NCBI GenBank assembly: GCA_045804265.1
Contig: JBJMNK010000141.1
Span: 1 to 64,000, forward strand
Reading direction: 5' to 3'
From: JABFXC01 sp045804265
GTDB taxonomy: Bacteria; Gemmatimonadota; Gemmatimonadetes; Gemmatimonadales; Gemmatimonadaceae
Length of the DNA: 64,000 bases
The notes under the pieces: generated by a model
Database searches by the model: none
Told to the model about the DNA's origin: nothing
What the model saw: the letters and a program-made list of their open reading frames with translations, nothing else
Program-made: the position numbers and the translations under genes
Shown here: one piece after another, positions 59,287-64,000 of the stretch
Numbering within the stretch: position 1 is the stretch's first letter
Layout of the letters: the number at the start of each line of letters is the position of its first letter

Positions 59287-60144
59287 CTAGAAGCTCCTCC
59301 CAGCGCCGCCGCCACCGCCGCCACCGCCGCCACCAAACCCGCCGAAGCCACCAAATCCCCCGCCACCACCAAAACCTCCGCCCCCCCAACCTCCCGAGCG
59401 CCCACCTCCCCAGCCCCCTCCACCGAAACCGCCACCTCCCATCGGGAAGAAGATCGGAAAGCATCCCCCACCGCCGCACCCACCGCGTCTACGCCGGCCG
59501 AACGCGTTGAGCAAGAACATCACGACGAGGAAGATGATCCAGATCGTGCTCGGGTTGATGAAGCTCGACGCGCGTCGGCCAGTCATTGGAGCGCGGTCGA
59601 TTCCCGGCGTCACGCCGCTGTCGAGCGAGAAGTTGTATTCCTTCGCGAACCGCTCAGCGACGCGGGCGGTCATCAGTGTCACCGCGTCGTCGTAGTTATG
59701 CTGCTGCAACAGCGGGCTCGCTTCGTCCTGGATCGCTCCCGCAGTCGCGTCGGTGATGAATCCTTCGGCGCCGTAGCCTGTCGCGATGAATGTGTGTCCG
59801 TGACCGTCGGAGCTCGTTTCCTTCGGCACGAGCAGGATCACCGCACTGTTGTTCCGCGTTGGATCGCCCGGCTTCGATGACTTGCCGAGCCCCCACTCCC
59901 GAATGACTCTGAGCGCGACGTCACCGGGCGCGAGGTCGCCGATGTCCGGAAGCGTCACGATCGCGATGTCACCGCCGGACTTCGCCCTGACGGTGGTCGC
60001 GATCCCGAGCAGCGTTTGCTCGGTCTCGGGACTCAGGACATTCGCGAAGTCATTGACGAATCCAGTCGGCTGCGGGAGCTGCAGCGACTTCGTCCCCTGC
60101 AGGGCGAGAATCAGCCCGATGAATTGCAGCGCGTTCTGCCACAC
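59287..60144 (-). CDS. TPM-domain (YgcG/TPM_phosphatase) membrane protein with glycine-rich tail
   Basis: 285 residues from a GTG at 60144. A hydrophobic N-terminal signal is followed by a TPM domain: GFVNDFANVLSPETEQTL, GGDIAIVTLPDIG, NNSAVILLVPKE and FIATGYGAEGFITDATAG. Then comes a membrane helix (STIWIIFLVVMFLLNAFG) and a C-terminal tail of about 70 residues almost entirely glycine with RRRRGG and cysteines (GGCGGGGCFPIFFPMGGG). This is the usual partner of LemA. The extreme Gly repeats come from CC[GC]CC-rich DNA and may vary in length by slippage. Confidence 0.85.
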   Translation of the reverse strand: MWQNALQFIGLILALQGTKSLQLPQPTGFVNDFANVLSPETEQTLLGIATTVRAKSGGDIAIVTLPDIGDLAPGDVALRVIREWGLGKSSKPGDPTRNNSAVILLVPKETSSDGHGHTFIATGYGAEGFITDATAGAIQDEASPLLQQHNYDDAVTLMTARVAERFAKEYNFSLDSGVTPGIDRAPMTGRRASSFINPSTIWIIFLVVMFLLNAFGRRRRGGCGGGGCFPIFFPMGGGGFGGGGWGGGRSGGWGGGGFGGGGGFGGFGGFGGGGGGGGGGAGRSF

Positions 60145-60436
60145 CGGCGTGTCGATCTCCTTGCGTGCGCGACAGCAGTCCGTCGCATTGTGTGGTTCTC
60201 GTCGTCGCGGCGAGCGTAAGCAACGGATCTCGCACGGCGGGCGACACCCCCGGTTTCGCCCTCGATACTAGCGCCATTCGCGCGGCACTGGAAGTTGTCG
60301 CGCATTCCACCACAGCTCTCCGGTGCCGGACCCGTACCGATGCACCGAGTCCGAAGCCATTTCGATGACCTTCGCGGCTGCAATAAACAACGAGGGGCCG
60401 CGGAACGCGCGGCCCCTCGTGATTCGATCGGTGCTT
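60145..60436. other. Intergenic region before the TPM gene
   Basis: 292 bp between the minus-strand TPM-gene start and the minus-strand TonB-like stop. It contains the terminator at 60390-60420. The open frames here are short and arginine/serine-rich, and no gene is believed. The promoter of the TPM-NTase-AgmX-LemA group should lie here, but no clear hexamers were recognised. Confidence 0.5.
60390..60420 (-). terminator. Terminator after the TonB-like gene
   Basis: ACGAGGGGCCGCG (60390-60402), five-base loop, CGCGGCCCCTCGT (60408-60420). A perfect 13-bp stem just past the stop at 60437, with the minus transcript continuing UGUUUAUUG, a weak U-run. Confidence 0.75.
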
Positions 60437-61489
60437 CTACTTCGTGAAGTTGAACGGGAAGCCGTATGTGCCGCCGCCAAGGTCCGACGATGGGAACCTC
60501 CACGAGCGGATCCTGCCGACGATGCATGACTCCGACGCCGAAGCGCCGGCGCCACTCCATGTCCTGCTTGTGATGTCGACCCCGGTGACGTTCCCGCTTC
60601 CGGTGATGGTGATCGCGACGTTGATCGTGCCGGCGAGATTCGGGTTCGCGCTCAAACCATACTGCGTATAGCAGTTGCGGAGCTGTGCCTCACGCTCGCG
60701 CACGAAAGTACCGAGCTCCGAGACGTCGCGTCCGCGAGCAGCTGGCGTTTCCACCGCTCGCACACTCGGCGCGGAGACACGAACACGAGCAGCGGTCACA
60801 CCGCCGCCACCGCCGACACCGCCGACACCGCCACCGCCGCCACCGCCGGTGCCGATTCCGCCGCCGATGCCACCACGTCCTGGGGTTGTCGAGCCCTGAC
60901 CGCCTTGTCCGTAACCGAGCACCGTCTTGCCACCGGCACCGCCGCCGCCGTTGCCGTTCATTCCGCCACCGGTTCCGCCGCTGCCGGAGTTCACATCGAC
61001 TCCGCGAAGGATACCGGAAACATCACCGACCATTCCCCCAGTGCCGGAGCCGCTCCCCGTCCCGAAGGCGGTCCCGATTGCGCCAGCGCTGTTTGTCTCG
61101 GTACGCGATCCTGGACGCCCCGGCTTGGGGTTTCCCTTCTGTGGGCCGACTGGCCCGGGCTTCTTGTTCGTCGGCCCCGCGTCGGGGACCCGCGTCGTCG
61201 TACCTTCCTGTGCGACTGGCGGAGTCACCTGCTCCGGCGCGGTGAACATTGTATCCGCGACGGTCACGTTCACCGCCTCGTCCGCTGCTTGCGCAGACCG
61301 GACTGGCATCAAGTGAACGAGCAGCAGGAATGCGATTCCAAGAGTGCCGGAAATCGCGTACGAGCCAACGAGTGCGCGTCCTTCCTCACTCGCCCACTCG
61401 AACCGCAGTCCACGCGTGAACGTGGTGTCAGGCTCTCTTCCCGGCGCCTTTCCCGCAGGCGCGGTCGCCGGACGTAATGGCGTCGCCAT
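60437..61489 (-). CDS. TonB-like energy transducer with AgmX/PglI C-terminal domain
   Basis: 350 residues from ATG 61489, one base after the ExbD stop; an in-frame GTG/ATG-type start at 61516 would run 26 bp into exbD. One membrane helix near residues 45-65 (AISGTLGIAFLLLVHLMP), then a periplasmic Pro/Lys-rich segment, and about 120 residues rich in glycine (GIGTGGGGGGGVGG). The C-terminal domain (about 260-350) has FVREREAQLRNCYTQYGLS and SCIVGRIRSWRFP. The architecture is of TonB/TolA type, anchored with a flexible spacer and distal domain. It likely works with the adjacent ExbB/ExbD pair. Confidence 0.75.
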   Translation of the reverse strand: MATPLRPATAPAGKAPGREPDTTFTRGLRFEWASEEGRALVGSYAISGTLGIAFLLLVHLMPVRSAQAADEAVNVTVADTMFTAPEQVTPPVAQEGTTTRVPDAGPTNKKPGPVGPQKGNPKPGRPGSRTETNSAGAIGTAFGTGSGSGTGGMVGDVSGILRGVDVNSGSGGTGGGMNGNGGGGAGGKTVLGYGQGGQGSTTPGRGGIGGGIGTGGGGGGGVGGVGGGGGVTAARVRVSAPSVRAVETPAARGRDVSELGTFVREREAQLRNCYTQYGLSANPNLAGTINVAITITGSGNVTGVDITSRTWSGAGASASESCIVGRIRSWRFPSSDLGGGTYGFPFNFTK

Positions 61490-61490
61490 G

Positions 61491-62048
61491 TCAGGATGCT
61501 CGCTGGGGTGCCGCATCGGTGCCAGTCTTCAGGACCTGGAGCGACACGTTCTTGAAGCCTGCCTTGCGCGCAGTCTGCAGCACGCGGGCCAGGAGGTCGT
61601 AGCGCATTCCCTTGTCGGCCTGCACCGCGAGCGTCGGCTCGACAGACTGGTCTGCCGGCACATCGTTCGCCTTGCGGATCGAATCCGCGGTGATGTGCAG
61701 TGCGGTGTAGAGCGTCGGGATGATGAGTGGCTCGTTAGGCACGTTCGAAGCCGACTGCGCCGCGGCCTGGACGGTCATGATCCGGTGGCCGGACAACGTC
61801 ATCTCCGCCGGCTTGCTCGCGATGCCGAGCGTGATCGAGGTGGCTGATGGCGCGCCGACACGGCTTTGCGGGAGCGACACGCCATTCACCGTCGGCGCCA
61901 TCTCGCCGAGCGTCTGCGTCGTGAGCGAGAAGAACACGATCGAGACGAACGTATCGACGAGCGGCACGAGGTTCAGTTCCGTCAGTCGAAACTTGTGAAA
62001 CATCGCAGTGCGACGCGCTTCGCGCGCGGCCTTTGCGCGACCTGCCAT
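61491..62048 (-). CDS. ExbD/TolR-family biopolymer transport protein (first)
   Basis: 185 residues. N-terminal cytoplasmic region, then LTELNLVPLVDTFVSIVFFSL, containing the conserved membrane aspartate (LVPLVD) needed for proton coupling, and a periplasmic domain ending VSLQVLKTG. The gene is 2 bp from the second ExbD stop and 1 bp from the TonB-like start. Differences from the second ExbD suggest hetero-oligomer formation with one ExbB. Confidence 0.85.
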   Translation of the reverse strand: MAGRAKAAREARRTAMFHKFRLTELNLVPLVDTFVSIVFFSLTTQTLGEMAPTVNGVSLPQSRVGAPSATSITLGIASKPAEMTLSGHRIMTVQAAAQSASNVPNEPLIIPTLYTALHITADSIRKANDVPADQSVEPTLAVQADKGMRYDLLARVLQTARKAGFKNVSLQVLKTGTDAAPQRAS

Positions 62049-62049
62049 C

Positions 62050-62610
62050 TCAGCGCCCTCCGCGATTCGCGGCCGGAGCAGCCGCGGCGACTTGGGTGGA
62101 ACGCGCGCGGTTGCCGAGCGCGATGTTGGTGAACTGGGCGATGCGCGCAGCCTCGAGAACCTTCACGACGTCGTCATACACGACTGCGTCATCCGGGACC
62201 ACGAGGATGTCCTTGTTGTCCGGATAGGCGCGGCGAACCGACGTGAGGACATCTCGAAGCTGGTTCATCGCCGAAGAATCATGTCCAGCGATGTCCTTCC
62301 GGAACGGGACGCCTCCTCCCGCGTGTTCGATGCGCACTCCATCGGTGCTGACGCGTACCGCGAGGAGCAGCGTCAGGTCGGGTGGCTTCGCCCTGGTGGT
62401 TGGGTTGGGGGCTGTCACCACCGTTGGCGGCAGCGAAAGGTCGAAGGCCGTCATTGCCGCCAGCGCGACGCCCGTATAGGTCGCCAGGCTGAAGAACACG
62501 ATCGACGTGAGAATGTCGACCAGCGGCACGAGGTTGAGTCCCCCGTGGGCGGTGAGCGGCGCCCGTTCAGAGCGCCGCTGCTTGACCTTGTGAAACCGCG
62601 ACTCGGCCAT
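62050..62610 (-). CDS. ExbD/TolR-family biopolymer transport protein (second)
   Basis: 186 residues. GGLNLVPLVDILTSIVFFSL again supplies the membrane aspartate. The periplasmic domain includes PDNKDILVVPDDAVVYDDVVKVLEAA, the ExbD-type strand-helix. Transcribed between exbB and the first exbD gene. Two ExbD paralogues in a row are common in this kind of locus. Confidence 0.87.
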   Translation of the reverse strand: MAESRFHKVKQRRSERAPLTAHGGLNLVPLVDILTSIVFFSLATYTGVALAAMTAFDLSLPPTVVTAPNPTTRAKPPDLTLLLAVRVSTDGVRIEHAGGGVPFRKDIAGHDSSAMNQLRDVLTSVRRAYPDNKDILVVPDDAVVYDDVVKVLEAARIAQFTNIALGNRARSTQVAAAAPAANRGGR

Positions 62611-62617
62611 CGCTCGA

Positions 62618-63259
62618 TTACCGGTGGCCCAGGCGAACGTCCGGACGGTCGACGAGTGCGTTGATCAGGCGAACCGAGAACTCGTCAACCTGCTCGATGA
62701 TCGTCTCTGCCTGACTGACGAGGTACGCGTGAGCGACGGAAAGCGGAACCGCGACCATGAGGCCGAAGCCGGTGGCGTTCAGCGCGACCGCGATGCCTGC
62801 AGCCAACTGCGCCGAGCGTTCAGTGGCCGACGCCGAGCTGACCGCGGCGAAGGCATGACGCAGACCGAAGATCGTTCCGAGAAGACCGAGCAGCGTCGCG
62901 ACGTTCGCCAGCATCGGCAGATACTGGAGGCGCCGCGTCAGCCGCGGAATCACCGAGAGTGAAGCTGCGTCGGCCACGTTCTGAAGGTCACCCTCGTCGC
63001 GCGTCCGGCTGCGGAGGATGAGGAGACCCATGTCGGGAAGTGCCGCCGTCGATTGCGCGCAGAGCTTGATCGCATCATCGATCTTCCCGGCGCGGACCAG
63101 CTGGACGACGCGGTCGATGAACGCACGGCCGTTGATCTTCGACTTGATCACGATCGTGTAGAATCTCTCGATGAACACGGCGAGTCCGATCACCGCGACG
63201 GCGAGAATGAAGTTCATGACCATCCCGCCGTTCCTGTACCACTCAATGACCGTATTCAT
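62618..63259 (-). CDS. MotA/TolQ/ExbB-family proton-channel protein
   Basis: 213 residues. Three membrane helices: an N-terminal one (MVMNFILAVAVIGLAVFIE), and two after the cytoplasmic loop. PMLANVATLLGLLGTIFGLRHAF is the conserved channel helix, and GIAVALNATGFGLMVAVPLSVAHAYL the third. Short, close to the 210-240 usual for ExbB. It forms with the ExbD pair a proton-driven motor that energises TonB-dependent receptors such as the SusC-like protein. It starts the four-gene group. Confidence 0.9.
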   Translation of the reverse strand: MNTVIEWYRNGGMVMNFILAVAVIGLAVFIERFYTIVIKSKINGRAFIDRVVQLVRAGKIDDAIKLCAQSTAALPDMGLLILRSRTRDEGDLQNVADAASLSVIPRLTRRLQYLPMLANVATLLGLLGTIFGLRHAFAAVSSASATERSAQLAAGIAVALNATGFGLMVAVPLSVAHAYLVSQAETIIEQVDEFSVRLINALVDRPDVRLGHR

Positions 63260-63312
63260 GACCTAGCGTCTCCGACGAGTGCGTGACTGAAAAAGAGGAG
63301 CGATGTGTTGTG

Positions 63313-63801
63313 TTACCGCGACGTACGAGCAGGAGGCGTGCCGGACGGGGGCGACGTAGAATCCGGCCGCGCGGCCGGCGCCGGCTGCTGCCTAACGCTA
63401 TCCGCCGAAATGCTCGGCGTGCTTCTCGTCGCCGACGGGGACGTCGGCGGCGAGGTGGTGCGGAGTGCCCCCGTCGCCGCGCTGTCGGCGCGCGCGGTGA
63501 CTGAATCCAGTGGCACCGCCCCAGTCACTTGCCGCTTCGGCACGAGCTGGTACGCAGGAAGAATCGACGGCCAGAAATCGTGGTCGAAGAACCGCGGGTA
63601 AAGCACCTGGCGGCTGTACGTCGGCACTTCGCGAGGGCGGACGGTCACGACCTGTGGGGTCGGCACCTGCCCGCGGATCTCGATCGGCTGCTGCCGCCGC
63701 TTCACCGGGTGCTTGGTCGAATCCTGCGCATGGCCGATCGCCGGCAGTGCGAGAACGGCCGCTGCGACGGCGAACGCCAGGTTCATCTGTCTCATGTTCA
63801 T
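63313..63801 (-). CDS. Secreted proline/serine-rich protein of unknown function
   Basis: 162 residues from ATG 63801, which overlaps the stop of the upstream gene (ATGA). Signal peptide LAFAVAAAVLALPAIGHAQ, then a basic segment (KHPVKRRQQPIEIRGQVP), a short conserved-looking YSRQVLYPRFFDHDFWPS, and a disordered Ser/Thr/Pro-rich C-terminus. No family was recognised. It is upstream of exbB with a 53-bp gap, so it may belong to the same operon. Confidence 0.55.
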   Translation of the reverse strand: MNMRQMNLAFAVAAAVLALPAIGHAQDSTKHPVKRRQQPIEIRGQVPTPQVVTVRPREVPTYSRQVLYPRFFDHDFWPSILPAYQLVPKRQVTGAVPLDSVTARADSAATGALRTTSPPTSPSATRSTPSISADSVRQQPAPAARPDSTSPPSGTPPARTSR

Positions 63802-64000
63802 TCTCCGACCACCGGCGCCGCAGTGCTGCGTGCCGCGGTCGGCGGATTGGCGTCCACGTTTCCGTTCAGCGCATTGCGTGCGCGCTCGAGCCACGGTGCC
63901 GCGCCGGCGTCGTTCTTCAGGGTTTCGTCGGCGTCGGCCTTCTGCACCAGCGCCTGCCAGGTGTTCTTGGCCTGCGTGTAGTAGGCTTCGGCCTGCTGCG
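63798..64000 (-). CDS. C-terminal end of an unidentified helical protein (partial)
   Basis: 67 codons enter from the right edge in the minus strand and end at 63798, sharing ATGA with the next gene. The visible peptide starts QQAEAYYTQAKNTWQALVQK and ends STAAPVVGE. The helical AEAYYTQAKNTW...LVQKADADETLKNDAG pattern could be the end of a tetratricopeptide-like protein. The start, length and identity lie outside the window. Confidence 0.6.
   Translation of the reverse strand, partial: QQAEAYYTQAKNTWQALVQKADADETLKNDAGAAPWLERARNALNGNVDANPPTAARSTAAPVVGE

Overview
The window is a high-GC (roughly two-thirds G+C by eye) piece of a Gram-negative bacterial chromosome. It carries an Omp85/BamA-like barrel, ExbB/ExbD energisers, a SusC/SusD pair, many lipoprotein signals, dnaE, accA, metG and a RicT/PSP1 gene. 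This mix, with abundant GTG/TTG starts and peptide-uptake genes, fits Gemmatimonadota best. That placement is an inference: no rRNA or other marker gene is present to prove it. No tRNA, rRNA, CRISPR array or prophage was seen.

Layout. 1-2.3 kb: 5' part of gcvP (glycine cleavage, minus strand), divergent from a LipM-like octanoyltransferase. 2.4-9.9 kb: a complete Opp/Dpp peptide ABC transporter (binding lipoprotein, two permeases, two ATPases) and a POT-family peptide permease. 10-18.7 kb: BamA-like protein, coiled-coil protein, C26 peptidase, an intergenic repeat element, two glycosyltransferases, a DUF3108 protein and conserved unknowns. 18.7-27.4 kb: ThiO-like oxidase, then lipA-pdhA-pdhB-pdhC, then a four-helix-bundle (23S-IVP type) gene enclosed by 98-bp inverted repeats, then lpdA-lipB; together these build and lipoylate a pyruvate dehydrogenase complex. 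27.5-37.4 kb: a tightly overlapping seven-gene minus-strand operon (HMG-CoA reductase, UbiA prenyltransferase, PEP-synthase-like phosphotransferase, BtaA-like aminocarboxypropyltransferase, phytol/dolichol-kinase-like protein, GNAT-like protein, OleC-like AMP ligase). It looks like an undescribed isoprenoid/lipid pathway. 37.5-43 kb: UvrD-type helicase, a second repeat element, and two secreted or membrane zinc-peptidase-like proteins. 43-52.2 kb: dnaE, accA, PSP1/RicT, metG, M23 peptidase and a plug-domain lipoprotein. 52.2-57 kb: SusD/SusC. 57.3-64 kb: LemA, AgmX/PglI-type proteins, a nucleotidyltransferase-fold protein, a TPM protein and an ExbB-ExbD-ExbD-TonB-like module.

The most interesting signals are: (1) the four-helix-bundle gene inside long inverted repeats, plus two related gene-less elements at about 13.3-13.7 and 39.6-40.1 kb, each with inverted arms and small hairpins at the ends; (2) the seven-gene isoprenoid/lipid operon; (3) an over-represented word CGTTAGGC/GCCTAACG, about 50 copies, which supplies many of the otherwise rare TTA codons; (4) 14-bp tandem repeats at two loci, one running through the lipB stop codon; (5) leaderless-looking starts (TATTAT-N6-ATG) for dnaE and the helicase gene.
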